Shown: positions 38,980-48,196, numbered from the stretch's first letter. The stretch is 64,000 nucleotides of DNA from JAJDUF01 sp965238265 (GCA_965238265.1 OZ250185.1:2914001-2978000), one strand, 5' to 3'. Notes: generated from the letters alone by a model not told the origin. Translations and numbers: made by a program.

Positions 38980-41349
38980 CTAGTGGCTATGGCCGTGGTG
39001 ATCGGTGCGGGCGGACAACCCAAAGCGGCGCCGGAGCGCAGCGCCGGATGCTGCGCTCCCAGCGGAGAAACGCTGATTGCCGATGAGGCGCATACCGTTG
39101 AGGATGACTACGATAGAGGCGCCGGTGTCGGCCGCGATAGCGCTCCACAGGTTGGCGATGCCCAGCGCTCCCAAGCCGAGGGCCAGCAGCTTTGTGAGCA
39201 GGGCAAACCCGACGTTGAAGCGGATCGTCCGGGCCGCGCGGCGGGAAAGGTGCAGCACCCAGGGCAAGCGACTGAGATCGTCGGCTACCAGCGCCACGTC
39301 GGCTGCTTCCAAGGCCGTGTCGCTGCTCCCGGTGCCCAGGGCGATGCCAACGGTCGCCGCTGCCAGCGCCGGGGCGTCATTCACTCCGTCGCCGACCATC
39401 GCCACGTGGCCCTCACTGCGGGCGTAGTCCTGGATTGCCGCCAGCTTTTCCGCCGGCAACAGCTCGGCGCGCACGTCTTCGGGAGCAATGCCCACCTGCC
39501 GCGCTACGGCCTGCGCGGTCACGGTGTTATCGCCGCTCAACAGCGCCACCCGGCGCACACCCTGCTCGCGCAGAGTGGCAACAGTCTCGGCAGCCAGGGG
39601 CCGGACCTCGTCCGCCACAGCGATGATCCCCAGCAACCATCGGCGCTCCACCGCAGCGCCGGCGTGCTCCGTTGGCGCACTAGCACGGTCGTCCTGCTGA
39701 CCAACGAGGATCGGCGTCTGACCGGCGGCGGTGATGGCCGCCAGCCGTTCGGTTACCTCGGCCGGATCGAAGCCGTTGGCGCGTAGCCAATCGAGACTAC
39801 CCACCCAGAGCAGCCAGCGCCCCACGACGGCGCGTATTCCACGCCCCGGTATAGCCTCGAAGTCGCTGACGCTCAACGTCTCATCCGCTGCAAACCGCAG
39901 ACTGATATGTGCGATTGAAAGGGTGAAAGCCGTGGCGGTCGATCCGATGGGGGTCTCCGCCGACAGCCGCCGACCGGCGCGGACGACGGCCTGCGCCAGG
40001 GGGTGCTCCGAGCGCGCCTCCGCCGCGGCTGCGAGGCGCACGACATCGGCAGCCGACAGGTCAGCGCAGGGTGTCACCGTGACGACCTCCGGGACGCCGC
40101 GGGTCAGCGTTCCCGTCTTGTCGAAGGCCACGACGCGCACGGTGCCGGCGCGTTCGAGGTAAGCGCCCCCTTTGACGAGCACACCGCGCCGAGAGGCATT
40201 GCCAATCGCGGCGACGACTGTGACCGGCGTGGAGATAACGAGCGCGCAAGGGCAGGCGACCAGCAGCAGCACGAGCGAGCGATGGAACCACGGTACGAGC
40301 GGCTCGCCGAAGATCAGCGGGGGGATCAGGGTGAGGAGCACGGCGCCAATGACGACAACGGGCGTATAGATCCGCGCAAAGCGCTCGACAAGCCGCTGAC
40401 TCGGCGCCTTCTTACTCTGCGCCGCTTCGACCAAGTGGATGATCTTGGCGAGGGTGTTCTCGGCGAGGGGCTTGGTCGTCCGAACCTCTAGGTACCCTTG
40501 CCGGTTGATCGTCCCGGCATAGACGGTCGCGCCCGGCGCCTTCTCGACCGGTACCGACTCGCCGGTGATGGGCGCCTGGTCTACCGCCGAATGGCCAGCG
40601 ACCACCTCGCCATCGAGCGGAATGCGGTCACCGGGGCGCACGACGACCGTGGCGCCAACCACCACCTGCTCGACCGGTTGTGTTGCCTCGCTCCCGTCAG
40701 GGCGTTTCACCTGGGCGGTGTCCGGCGCCATCGCCATGAGCGCTTGGATCGAGCGTCGCGTGCGGGCGAGCGTCAAGCTCTCCAGCGTTTCGCCCAGACT
40801 GAACAGAAAGACCACCGTCGCACCTTCGGCCCACTGCCCCAGCCCCATCGCCCCGGCCACCGCCACCGTCACTAGGAAGTTGATGTCCAGGGAGCGCTCC
40901 AGCCACACGCCGCGCAGTCCGCGGGGAACGATCTCGACCGCCCCGGCCATGATCGCTACGAGAAATAAGCCAATCCGCAACGGCTCCGGCCCGCCGAGCA
41001 GCTCCGCAGCCAACCCCACCCCTAGGCAGACACCGGAGACACCGAGCAGCAGTAGCTCGCGTCTCTGGCCGGAGGGCAGCCAACGCGCAATCCCGGCACC
41101 GTGCTCACCGGCTAGGTCGTGCTCGTGTGCAGCCGCGTGGTCATGGTCATGGTCATCGTGCTCAACCTCAGCCATGTGGCCGTGCGCGTGGTTGTGGCCA
41201 TGCTCGGCCGCAGCCACGTGGCCGTGGTCGTGGTCGTGGTCGTGGTCATCATGCCCGGTCTCAGCCAAGTGGTCATGGTCGCTATGCTCGGCGGCAGTGG
41301 TCCGCGTTGCCGTGGCAGGCAGCGGCGACTCCTGGCTCGGCTGGGCCAT
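38980..41349 (-). CDS. P1B-type heavy-metal ATPase with His-rich N-terminus (Zn/Cd/Co-like)
   Basis: 789 residues. Residues about 20-85 are a His/Asp-rich sensor (HDDHDHDHDHGHVAAAEHGH and similar), and the C-terminus also ends HHGHSH. It has eight transmembrane segments, the metal-passage motif CPCALVI in TM6, phosphorylation site DKTGTLT, SEHPLAQAV, ITGESVPVEK and GDGVNDAPAL. The last TM pair carries K and D (FALLTKLLALGL, AIAADTGASIVVILN) as in ZntA-type P1B-2 pumps. It lacks the classical N-terminal CxxC HMA domain; the His region replaces it. Predicted zinc/cadmium efflux in the inner membrane. Confidence 0.92.
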   Translation of the reverse strand: MAQPSQESPLPATATRTTAAEHSDHDHLAETGHDDHDHDHDHGHVAAAEHGHNHAHGHMAEVEHDDHDHDHAAAHEHDLAGEHGAGIARWLPSGQRRELLLLGVSGVCLGVGLAAELLGGPEPLRIGLFLVAIMAGAVEIVPRGLRGVWLERSLDINFLVTVAVAGAMGLGQWAEGATVVFLFSLGETLESLTLARTRRSIQALMAMAPDTAQVKRPDGSEATQPVEQVVVGATVVVRPGDRIPLDGEVVAGHSAVDQAPITGESVPVEKAPGATVYAGTINRQGYLEVRTTKPLAENTLAKIIHLVEAAQSKKAPSQRLVERFARIYTPVVVIGAVLLTLIPPLIFGEPLVPWFHRSLVLLLVACPCALVISTPVTVVAAIGNASRRGVLVKGGAYLERAGTVRVVAFDKTGTLTRGVPEVVTVTPCADLSAADVVRLAAAAEARSEHPLAQAVVRAGRRLSAETPIGSTATAFTLSIAHISLRFAADETLSVSDFEAIPGRGIRAVVGRWLLWVGSLDWLRANGFDPAEVTERLAAITAAGQTPILVGQQDDRASAPTEHAGAAVERRWLLGIIAVADEVRPLAAETVATLREQGVRRVALLSGDNTVTAQAVARQVGIAPEDVRAELLPAEKLAAIQDYARSEGHVAMVGDGVNDAPALAAATVGIALGTGSSDTALEAADVALVADDLSRLPWVLHLSRRAARTIRFNVGFALLTKLLALGLGALGIANLWSAIAADTGASIVVILNGMRLIGNQRFSAGSAASGAALRRRFGLSARTDHHGHSH

Positions 41350-41464
41350 ATCCGCGTTTCCTATCCTAAACAGCGCCTACGACCGGCTAGCGGGGTGCGG
41401 TCCTGGAGGATGGTACACGAGGAGCAACGCCGGCTAGGAGAGCCGTATGTAGGGGCACCAGGGC

Positions 41465-41746
41465 TTACCCAATGCGAGCAGTGGCAGGGTGCCCAATCCA
41501 TATCAGAAAGAACACACCACTAGGCCAGCGTTCGTGTGCCTCGGCCAAAGTGCCTCTCACGCTGTCACCTAACGCATACTGACCGTTATCTACATTTATG
41601 GCGACGTAACGGTCGCGGTGCTCCGCTTCGAGCTTGTCCTGGAGATCCCGAGCGTAGATGGCACGGCCTCGACGACCGACCTCGCTCGGGTTTGGTCGGG
41701 AGCGTGTCGGGGCAGCCTGGGCCTCGCTATCAAGTAGAGTGACCAT
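41465..41746 (-). CDS. Small hypothetical protein, intact tandem paralogue (93 aa)
   Basis: Starts after GGAGGAAGG. The core SEVGRRGRAIYARDLQDKLE, RYVAINVDNGQYALGDSV and LAEAHERWPSGVFFLIWIGH matches the broken gene just upstream (41788-42070) block for block. No family assigned. The pattern R-G-R-x-I-Y-x-R-D-L plus Y-x-A-I-x-V is shared with many short 'E-R-W-P' proteins in multicellular-type bacteria, a personal recollection. It lies in an all-minus run between the P1B ATPase and the FIST protein. Confidence 0.6.
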   Translation of the reverse strand: MVTLLDSEAQAAPTRSRPNPSEVGRRGRAIYARDLQDKLEAEHRDRYVAINVDNGQYALGDSVRGTLAEAHERWPSGVFFLIWIGHPATARIG

Positions 41747-41787
41747 CGTGAGCCTTCCTCCGTCGGAAGCTGCGTGTAGTGAGCAAG

Positions 41788-42070
41788 CTAGAGAAGGTAG
41801 TCGGTAGCAGCGTAGCCAACTCGTACCGTATAGAAGACCTCGCTAGGCCAGCGCTCGAACGCCGCATCTTCAGCCTCCTGCGCGCTATCAGCCAGCGCGT
41901 ACTCACCGGTGAGCACTGATGGCGATGTAGCGGCCAAGCTCTCTTGACTCCAGGTAGGCCCTGAGATCACGCTCGTAGATGGTGCGGCCCAAGCGCACAA
42001 TCTCCTCGGCGCTCCACGTCGCAGTCGAATCCTGCTGACTGTCTACCTGCGGAAAGGTAGCCGATGCCAT
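41788..42070 (-). pseudogene. Frameshifted paralogue of the 41465 gene
   Basis: From ATG 42070 (GGGAGGG upstream): TWSAEEIVRLGRTIYERDLR, SRELGRYIAIS. The frame then breaks at about 41921 (...AHR* follows) and resumes as TGEYALADSAQEAEDAAFER, WPSEVFYTVRVGYAATDYLL in another frame to 41788. A 2-base deletion or 1-base insertion explains it. Alignment with the intact copy (RYVAINVDNGQYALGD) pinpoints the lesion. Confidence 0.7.
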
Positions 42071-42116
42071 CTCAATCCCTCCCGGCCCATGATACGACAG
42101 ATCAGAGGCTGCTCGC

Positions 42117-43403
42117 TCATTCCGGCGGATCGTACACGAGGAGCGCGAGGCTGGCGGTGTAGCCGTGGACATAGCTGCGCTTGCCTACCGGGCCGATTTC
42201 GCCATTGCAAAAGAAGCCGGCCAGCGGCAAGGGGCCGAGGGCGCGTGCGACCGCGTCGGCATCGTGGTCGGGCGTACCAAACAGGCCGGCGCCCCGGCCC
42301 GTGCAGGAGCACAGTAGGGCCGCCAGCGGTCGGGCAGCGGCTCCCTCAGCTTCCACCGTGGATAACGTGGATAACATCGAGTGCAACTCTTCGTCGGCAG
42401 CCGCCCCGTCACGGAGTGTTTGGCCAACCTGCGGTTGAGCGCCGACGGCAATCACCCCCCGCTCACGGTCGAACCCCAGCAGGTTACGCACGAGAAAATC
42501 ACCGGGGCCGAGCGTTGTGCGATGCTCGTCCACCGCGAGACCGACGAACGGACCGCCGCGCTGGGCACGACGTTGGACCTCCTCCGGTAGCGCTTGCAGC
42601 GTGTCAATCAGCACGTCGAGCGCCGGCCGGCCGGCGATGGTATGGATCACCGGCCCCTCGCTCTCGGTGATCGTCCACGGCTCACCGATGGGAATGCAGC
42701 CTTGCGCCACTAGCGTCCGCACCGTCCAGTCACCGCCCAGGCCAATGAGCAGGGCACCCTCGTCACGGACGGGCGCCGGCTGGTCGCCATCGTCAATGAA
42801 CAGGTGGGACTTCCGCTGCCACGGTTCGCCGGAGGCCAGCCCACCCACAACCGTCGCGCCAGGAAAGGTCTGCGCCATCCCCACGACAAGGGTCTCGACA
42901 TCCAGCCGGAACGGATCGGCGAACAGGAGCCAGGCGCGTGCTGCGTCCGCCCCTGGGTCGAGCGCCCCGTGCAGCGCTGCGGCGAGCCGTGCCTCCTGGC
43001 CATCGTGAGCACCGGCAGCGTCGAGCGTCGCCTGTGTGATGTACCGCGGCGTGAGGCACACGCCCGGCAGCCGCAGCAGAAGGACGGATAGCGCTGGCTG
43101 CTGCTCGATCTCGCGCCGCGGCCCAATGACCCCGGCGCCGCTACAGCCCACCAGCAGACGGGCGGACGCCGCCGACCGCGCCGCGGTCACTATGTCGGGG
43201 AAATCGTCCGCGTAGTGGGCGCTGGCAAACAGCAGGGCCAGGTCAACGGGTGATTGCTCCGGCGTCTCACCAAGCGACGCAGTATCGCCGTCCAGTTGGG
43301 CACGTGCCCGCTCGATAGCTTGCGCGAGCGCCTGCCGCCAGTCACCGTGCAGCGCAATCCCGGCTCCGGCCGCGCCGCTGGCCGTTCCAAGCTCTGTCAT
43401 CAT
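42117..43403 (-). CDS. FIST domain protein
   Basis: 428 residues (ATG 43403; the neighbouring ATG 43400 also fits). FIST_N: DLALLFASAHYADDFPDIVT, RLLVGCSGAGVIGPRREIEQ, SVLLLRLPGV, LFADPFRLDVETLVVGM, VGGLASG. FIST_C: PFVGLAVDEHRTTLGPGDFL, VRNLLGFDRERGVIAVGAQP and the terminal CSCTGRGAGLFG, GFFCNGEIGPVG. FIST is a small-ligand sensory domain, often amino acids. Here it stands without kinase or cyclase domains; it may be a stand-alone receptor. Confidence 0.85.
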   Translation of the reverse strand: MMTELGTASGAAGAGIALHGDWRQALAQAIERARAQLDGDTASLGETPEQSPVDLALLFASAHYADDFPDIVTAARSAASARLLVGCSGAGVIGPRREIEQQPALSVLLLRLPGVCLTPRYITQATLDAAGAHDGQEARLAAALHGALDPGADAARAWLLFADPFRLDVETLVVGMAQTFPGATVVGGLASGEPWQRKSHLFIDDGDQPAPVRDEGALLIGLGGDWTVRTLVAQGCIPIGEPWTITESEGPVIHTIAGRPALDVLIDTLQALPEEVQRRAQRGGPFVGLAVDEHRTTLGPGDFLVRNLLGFDRERGVIAVGAQPQVGQTLRDGAAADEELHSMLSTLSTVEAEGAAARPLAALLCSCTGRGAGLFGTPDHDADAVARALGPLPLAGFFCNGEIGPVGKRSYVHGYTASLALLVYDPPE

Positions 43404-43510
43404 AGCGTGGCCGCTCCTTCCTCTGCACGCTCTCCTGTCGAGGATAGCCGATGGCACCGATCAAAGGCAGGTTTGCCTCATGCACTGTCACCCGGCCAGG
43501 GGAGCAGCGC

Positions 43511-44767
43511 TTATCGAACGGTGAGGTCGCGGCTCACCGACGTGAGACGCTCGCAACCGTCTTGAGTGACGACCGCGGCGTCGGACACGAATGCACTGCC
43601 GTGACTGGTCCCCAGTAGCCAGGACAATAGGTGGAACACCATTCCTGGGCGCAGCGCCAGCGCGGAGCCAGGACGTAATCCCATGGGGACTCCACTGCCG
43701 GACCAACTCGGTGGAAAACCGATTCCCACCGAATAGCCGCAGTGGTGCCGCCGATACTCAGCGAATCCAGCGCGGTTTAGCGACTCCTGCCACACTTGAT
43801 AGACCTCGCGCGCCTTGACTCCCGGCCCCATGGCCGCAACGACAGCATCTATCGCGTCCCGGCTGGCCGCGTGTACACGCGCCGTTCGCTTGGGGACGTC
43901 GCCGATGTAAACCAGGCGTCCGATGGGTGCGTGGTACCTGCGAACACAGCCCGACAGCTCAAGGAAGAGGAGATCACGAGACTTGAGCCGGCCTTCCGCA
44001 TAGCCGCGCCCAAGGTCCCACGTACCGTGTTCGTGTTCCAGTGTCTGCGTGGACCGGACCAGGGGAGTGAAGCCTGGAGGGATGCCGCCACGCTGAATCA
44101 TCGTGGTGTACACTGCCGCTACGATGTCGGCCATCGGGACGCCAGGCCCCGCTGTGTCAAGCACCGAGCGCATCATCGCGTCCGAGATTGCCGCGGCCGC
44201 GCGGGTGCATTCAAGCTCGCGCGGAGACTGCACCACACGGCAGGCTTCGACGAGGCCGGAAGCGTCGCTCCACTTGGCCTCCGTGGTGCGAGCGATGATT
44301 CCCTCAGCGATTCCGAATTGCAGGAAGTTGCTGACTTTCTCCCGGCCAATGCGGCCGGAGCCTACTCCCGCGTCGTGGATGGCCGTGCGGACGGCTGCGA
44401 CCGGTTGGGTGAAGAAGCTTCGGTCAGGATCCGTATCTCGCGACGGACCCTTGCAGCCCAGAGATTCCGGCGGCGCCTCCACGCCGTCCGGATAGCCAAC
44501 GTGCTCCACGTTCGGCACCAGGTCGCGGACGGTAGCCCACTCCATGGCCCTAGTGACGAGAAACGGCCTCCCTTCCAGCGGGAGGAGCAGCCCCTGGAAG
44601 GCGAAATAGCCCTGATAGTCGAGGCCCGCCAGATAATAAACGTTTTCTGGGCTTGAGATCAGACAGGCGTCGAGCCCCCGGCGGGACATCGACTCGCGCA
44701 CGCATTGCCACCGTCGCTGGTACTCTTCGTCAGGGAAGTAGGCGGCGGGGCCGTCTCCTCTCACCAT
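43511..44767 (-). CDS. M24/creatinase-fold hydrolase lacking the canonical metal ligands
   Basis: 418 residues. N-terminal creatinase-like domain (VRESMSRRGLDACLISSPEN, VYYLAGLDYQGYFAFQGLLL) and C-terminal pita-bread domain. The peptidase metal ligands are altered: in place of D-x-G...D stand FLELSGCVRRYHAPIGRLVY; HHCGYSVGIGFPP keeps the His region; and the usual P-G-M-x-x-x-x-E becomes RPGMVFHLLSWLL. This pattern is that of non-metal relatives such as creatinase or ectoine hydrolase. Probably a C-N hydrolase of a small metabolite. The exact substrate is not resolved. Confidence 0.75.
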   Translation of the reverse strand: MVRGDGPAAYFPDEEYQRRWQCVRESMSRRGLDACLISSPENVYYLAGLDYQGYFAFQGLLLPLEGRPFLVTRAMEWATVRDLVPNVEHVGYPDGVEAPPESLGCKGPSRDTDPDRSFFTQPVAAVRTAIHDAGVGSGRIGREKVSNFLQFGIAEGIIARTTEAKWSDASGLVEACRVVQSPRELECTRAAAAISDAMMRSVLDTAGPGVPMADIVAAVYTTMIQRGGIPPGFTPLVRSTQTLEHEHGTWDLGRGYAEGRLKSRDLLFLELSGCVRRYHAPIGRLVYIGDVPKRTARVHAASRDAIDAVVAAMGPGVKAREVYQVWQESLNRAGFAEYRRHHCGYSVGIGFPPSWSGSGVPMGLRPGSALALRPGMVFHLLSWLLGTSHGSAFVSDAAVVTQDGCERLTSVSRDLTVR

Positions 44768-44790
44768 TTCAATCCTCTTTCGACCGCGAG

Positions 44791-44990
44791 CTAAACAGTA
44801 CGCTTGAGGTTATCAAGCCGGTGCGCCGCCCGGCCGGCCACCACCCACTCAACCGTGTACTTACCCCAATTCTCCCCGTAACTTCCCCCTGGGTTGATGA
44901 CTGCCACCACCTGCTGGCGCTCCGGCCACAGGAGATCGCGAGGGAGGTTCCGGATACGCAGCGTTGGTGAGGTGACAGAACACTAGGGCT
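44791..44990 (-). pseudogene. Possible 3' gene remnant
   Basis: A frame of 63 codons without a start, ending at TAG-opposite 44791: SVTSPTLRIRNLPRDLLWPE, RQQVVAVINPGGSYGENWGK, YTVEWVVAGRAAHRLDNLKR. It looks coding by composition and lies upstream of, and in the same direction as, the M24 gene. It is probably the C-terminal stub of a deleted partner. Family unknown. Confidence 0.3.
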
Positions 44991-45059
44991 GTTTGGGCAG
45001 TGCTCCTACTACTGCGTATACTGAGAGTACCCGCCGGTGGCCGGTTGGGGGTAGAGGCA

Positions 45060-45130
45060 TACCTACCCCCACCCCCCTCTCTGAAGGGAAGGGGCTAACG
45101 TCAGTGGTCAGAAGGGGCCGGGGGGTAGGT
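45060..45130. repeat. Family C palindrome interrupted by an 18-base insert
   Basis: acctacccccacccccctct, gaagggaaggggc, then taacgtcagtggtcagaa, then ggggccggggggtaggt. The insert itself carries a gtcagtggtcag motif related to the ctgacca/tggtcag element at 35308. Confidence 0.75.
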
Positions 45131-45158
45131 CGGAAGCAACGCACAGACGAGGGAGACA

Positions 45159-45521
45159 ATGGTAGGAGCAGAAATCCGCAATCCGGACGAGCCGTTTGCC
45201 CGGATTGACGTGGCACGGGCCAAGGCCTTGATCGCCGACGGCGCCGCGGTGATTGACGTGCGTGAGCCAGACGAGTGGAACAAAGGACACATCCCGGTGG
45301 CAAAGCTGGCGCCGCTCCAGCAGTTCATGATGGCGCCGCAGAACTACATCGAGCAAGACAACATCGTCTTCGTGTGCGCGGTGGGACAGCGCAGCGCCAT
45401 CGCGTGTGAGATGGCCGCGGCCATGGGACTGGAGCAGCTGTATAACCTCGAAGGTGGGACGATTGCCTGGATGCAGGCGAACGAGCCGACGACGGTCCCC
45501 GATCCTCCTGTCACCGAGTAG
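45159..45521 (+). CDS. Rhodanese-like sulfurtransferase
   Basis: 120 residues, a single rhodanese domain: ARIDVARAKALIADGAAVID, VREPDEWNKGHIP, FVCAVGQRSAIACEMAAAMG (active-site Cys in CAVGQRS), YNLEGGTIAWMQANEP. Accepts and transfers persulfide sulfur in the cytoplasm. The short form is GlpE-like. It precedes tyrA in the same direction by about 170 bases; no obvious functional link. Confidence 0.88.
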   Translation: MVGAEIRNPDEPFARIDVARAKALIADGAAVIDVREPDEWNKGHIPVAKLAPLQQFMMAPQNYIEQDNIVFVCAVGQRSAIACEMAAAMGLEQLYNLEGGTIAWMQANEPTTVPDPPVTE

Positions 45522-45692
45522 CTGCCGATCCGGCCACCGCCGGCGGACATCCGGCGAGTAGGTGCGTTACGTTTACCCGGCGCCGTCTATGGTCCGGCCC
45601 ATGAGTCATCCTCAGCCAGCCGTTAACCACCAGCCAGGCCCACGCCGGGCGGCGCCACTGGCCGCCGCGTGTACTGGCGGTGGAGGGTGGCT

Positions 45693-46583
45693 GTGAGCCA
45701 GAGGCGCCGGCAGCCCGGTAGAGCGGTAGCCATTGTCGGCCTCGGGCTGATCGGTGGCTCGCTCGGCCTCGCTCTACGGGCGGGCGGCTACCACGTCATC
45801 GGCTTTGCCCGCAACCCGGCCGTGCGACGCCGGGCACTGGCCCTCGACGCCGTAGACGTAGCTGCGACCGACCTCCGGGAGACGGCGGACGCCGAGATCA
45901 TTGTCCTCGCCGTGCCCGTGCTGGCTACGCAAGCGGTCTTCCGGCAGCTTGCCCCGCAGCTCGCCGCCGGCGCTATCGTGACGGACGTAGCCGGCACGAA
46001 GGCCCGGATATTGGCCTGGGCCGCCGAGCTACTGCCGGCGGCTGTTCATTTTGTCGGGGGGCATCCGATGGCTGGCAAGGAAACGGCCGGGATAGAGCAC
46101 GCCGAGGCCACCCTCTTTCGCGGCCGCACCTGGTGTATCGTCGCCCCGGGCGCAACCCCGCCGGCAGCCGTGGCGGCCGTCACCGCGCTGGCGACCGCGA
46201 CCGGTGCGTTGCCCCTCCCCCTCGACGCCGCAACGCACGACGGGGCCGTCGCGGCGACGAGCCATGTCCCGTTTCTCGCTGCGAAGGCGTTGGCCGAGGC
46301 CTCGTTCATGCAACCGGACTGGCCGCGCATCCAACCGCTGGCGAGCACCGGCTTGCGCGATACCACGCGCCTGGCGAGCGGCGACCCACTGATGCACCGT
46401 GACATCTGCCTCTCCAACCGCGCCGCCATCCTGCAACAGCTCGACCACTTCAGGGAGCGGCTGGACGCGCTGGCAACGCTCATCCGCGAGGGGGACGACG
46501 AGGAGCTGCTGGCGTACTTCGAGCGGCTCAAGACGGAGCGGGATCGCTTCGTGGCCTACCTGGATCAGCGCCGCAACGCATAG
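45693..46583 (+). CDS. tyrA: Prephenate dehydrogenase
   Basis: 296 residues from GTG 45693, chosen because GGAGG stands six bases upstream; the frame is open to 45669. Rossmann NAD site AIVGLGLIGGSLGLALRAGG, DAEIIVLAVPVLAT, FVGGHPMAGKETAGIEHAEA (catalytic His and prephenate contacts) and C-terminal STGLRDTTRLASGDPLMHRD. Converts prephenate to 4-hydroxyphenylpyruvate in tyrosine synthesis. No aroF/aroA neighbours here. No ACT domain is seen. Confidence 0.92.
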   Translation: MSQRRRQPGRAVAIVGLGLIGGSLGLALRAGGYHVIGFARNPAVRRRALALDAVDVAATDLRETADAEIIVLAVPVLATQAVFRQLAPQLAAGAIVTDVAGTKARILAWAAELLPAAVHFVGGHPMAGKETAGIEHAEATLFRGRTWCIVAPGATPPAAVAAVTALATATGALPLPLDAATHDGAVAATSHVPFLAAKALAEASFMQPDWPRIQPLASTGLRDTTRLASGDPLMHRDICLSNRAAILQQLDHFRERLDALATLIREGDDEELLAYFERLKTERDRFVAYLDQRRNA

Positions 46584-46599
46584 GGCTGCCTAAAAGTAC

Positions 46600-46682
46600 C
46601 GGCCCCCCTATGGTCCCCCCGCTGCGGCCGGGGGACGGCGCGTTCGCTCCCCGGTCGCAACGGGGGAGGGTTAGGGTGGGAG
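46600..46682. repeat. Composite repeat, families B then E
   Basis: ggcccccctatggtcccccc with gctgcggccgggggac, then ctccccggtcgcaacggggg and agggttagggtggg. Same order as at 1541-1630. It separates tyrA from the convergent nadD operon. Confidence 0.85.
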
Positions 46683-46701
46683 TAGTATCGAGGCCGCCAG
46701 C

Positions 46702-46887
46702 CTACACGAGGAGATCGAACCGCACGCCATCGTCGTCGCGGCGGAGTAGATGGCGCAGGAGCCGCCGCGCGGCCCGGCGCCGCTCCGGTCGGAGCTGCAA
46801 GCCGAGTGCCGAGCCGAGCAGGAGGCCGCAGGCCGTGCCCAACAGGATGCCAGTGAGGAACACACGGTCCTCAGCGCGCTCGCTCAA
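46702..46887 (-). CDS. Small membrane-anchored protein (61 aa)
   Basis: MSERAEDRVFLTGILLGTAC, GLLLGSALGLQLRPERRRAA, then RRLLRHLLRRDDDGVRFDLL. One glycine-rich transmembrane helix and a basic tail, the layout of YtxH-like proteins. It follows rsfS by 26 bases on the same strand, with GGAGACTC upstream, so it is probably the last gene of the nadD-rsfS operon. Function unknown. Confidence 0.6.
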   Translation of the reverse strand: MSERAEDRVFLTGILLGTACGLLLGSALGLQLRPERRRAARRLLRHLLRRDDDGVRFDLLV

Positions 46888-46913
46888 CGAGAGTCTCCTT
46901 CATCCGGCAACCA

Positions 46914-47351
46914 CTACGGCATGTGGAGGAGCGTCGTCCCCTCGGTCCAGAGCCGCTCCAACCGATAGTAGTCACGTGCTTCCGGTGAGAACACGTGTAC
47001 GACGACGCTGCCGTAGTCCAGCAAGAGCCACCCGGAGCCACCGCCCGCCAGGCCCTCGGTACGGAGCGGCTTCTCTTGCCATTTCTCCCGGATGCCGTCC
47101 ACGATAGCGCGGACCAGCGCCTTGAGGTGGCGGTCGCTATTGCCGCTACAGATGACGAAATAGTCGGCCACGACCGAGGTGCGCTGGATGTCGAGCAGCA
47201 TGAGATCGGCGGCATTGCGGTCGGCGGCACAGTCAACGATGTCTTGGGCCAGCGTGAGCGGCGTGGGTACTTCAGCAGCCACGCTCGCACGGCGGTCATG
47301 GTAGCCGACCGCCGCTGCACTTGGCTCGATCAAGGAATGCTCGCTTGTCAT
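46914..47351 (-). CDS. rsfS: Ribosomal silencing factor RsfS
   Basis: 145 residues, RsfS/Iojap/DUF143 family: DIVDCAADRNAADLMLLDIQ, SVVADYFVICSGNSDRHLKA, KPLRTEGLAGGGSGWLLLDY and GSVVVHVFSPEARDYYRLER. It binds L14 and blocks subunit joining under starvation. The N-terminal about 30 residues are variable. It is downstream of nadD, the usual operon pairing. Confidence 0.93.
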   Translation of the reverse strand: MTSEHSLIEPSAAAVGYHDRRASVAAEVPTPLTLAQDIVDCAADRNAADLMLLDIQRTSVVADYFVICSGNSDRHLKALVRAIVDGIREKWQEKPLRTEGLAGGGSGWLLLDYGSVVVHVFSPEARDYYRLERLWTEGTTLLHMP

Positions 47352-47413
47352 CTACCTATGAGTATAGCAACCTCCTGTGCCGTCGGTGGTGCGCGCGGCT
47401 CGCGGCCAACCAC

Positions 47414-48052
47414 TCAAGGAGCGGCGTACAAGCGATGCTCGCGGATGTACGCCGCAACGGCCGGCGGCACCAGCGCGTGGATAGAACGACCGGCCGCGAT
47501 CCGGTCGCGGACCAGCGTCGAGGAGACATGCTGCATCGTAATAGGCAAGACGGTAATCCGCGACTGCGCGGCCGGGAGGGCCGCAACCAAGCCGGCCGGC
47601 ACTGCCTGCGGGTAGCCCGGCCGCCACGCAACGAGCACCCGACAGAGCGACAAGAGCCGGGCGGGGTCGCGCCAGTCCGGGAGGTCGAGCAGCATATCGG
47701 CGCCAGCAATGAGGAAGAGGGCCGGTCCGGCGCCAACCTGGGCGCGCACCGCTGCAACCATATCGGTCGTGTACGAGGGGGCCGGCCGGTCCAAATCCAC
47801 ACGGGAGACGGCAAACCGGGGATGGCCTTGCAGGGCCAGATCGAGCATTGCCAGCCGATGGCGATTACTGGTAGGCCGGTGAGTTTTCAGGGGCGAGCGT
47901 TGCGCCGGGACAAACCAGACTGCGTCCAGGTTGCTCGCCGTAGCCACTTGGGCGGCGAGGGCAAGGTGGCCGTTGTGTACCGGATCGAAGGTCCCGCCAA
48001 GTAAGCCGAGCCGGCGCCGCCTGCGGTCGCGGCCTGGCTGGATCGCGGACAT
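47414..48052 (-). CDS. nadD: Nicotinate-nucleotide adenylyltransferase
   Basis: 212 residues. Nucleotidyltransferase motif LGLLGGTFDPVHNGHLALAA (residues 16-35), PSYTTDMVAAVRAQVG and the ISSTxIR-type signature as HVSSTLVRDRIAAGRS. It converts NaMN + ATP to NaAD in NAD synthesis. It is followed by rsfS on the same strand, a widely conserved order. Confidence 0.93.
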   Translation of the reverse strand: MSAIQPGRDRRRRRLGLLGGTFDPVHNGHLALAAQVATASNLDAVWFVPAQRSPLKTHRPTSNRHRLAMLDLALQGHPRFAVSRVDLDRPAPSYTTDMVAAVRAQVGAGPALFLIAGADMLLDLPDWRDPARLLSLCRVLVAWRPGYPQAVPAGLVAALPAAQSRITVLPITMQHVSSTLVRDRIAAGRSIHALVPPAVAAYIREHRLYAAP

Positions 48053-48196
48053 AGCCTGATTGTGCCTGTTCGCCGATAGGAGTGATGCGGCGCGCTATAC
48101 GGTCCAGGGTATTACTTTGCCCCCTGGCTATCGTCGCGCTGTTATCATGCGCGTTTGATCTACGGATGCGCCACACGCACACGAGGGAGCGAAGGA

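Noticed and set aside
38983..40491. Long plus-strand frames across the P1B ATPase
   Set aside because: High-GC antisense frames; the minus strand carries all P-type ATPase motifs.
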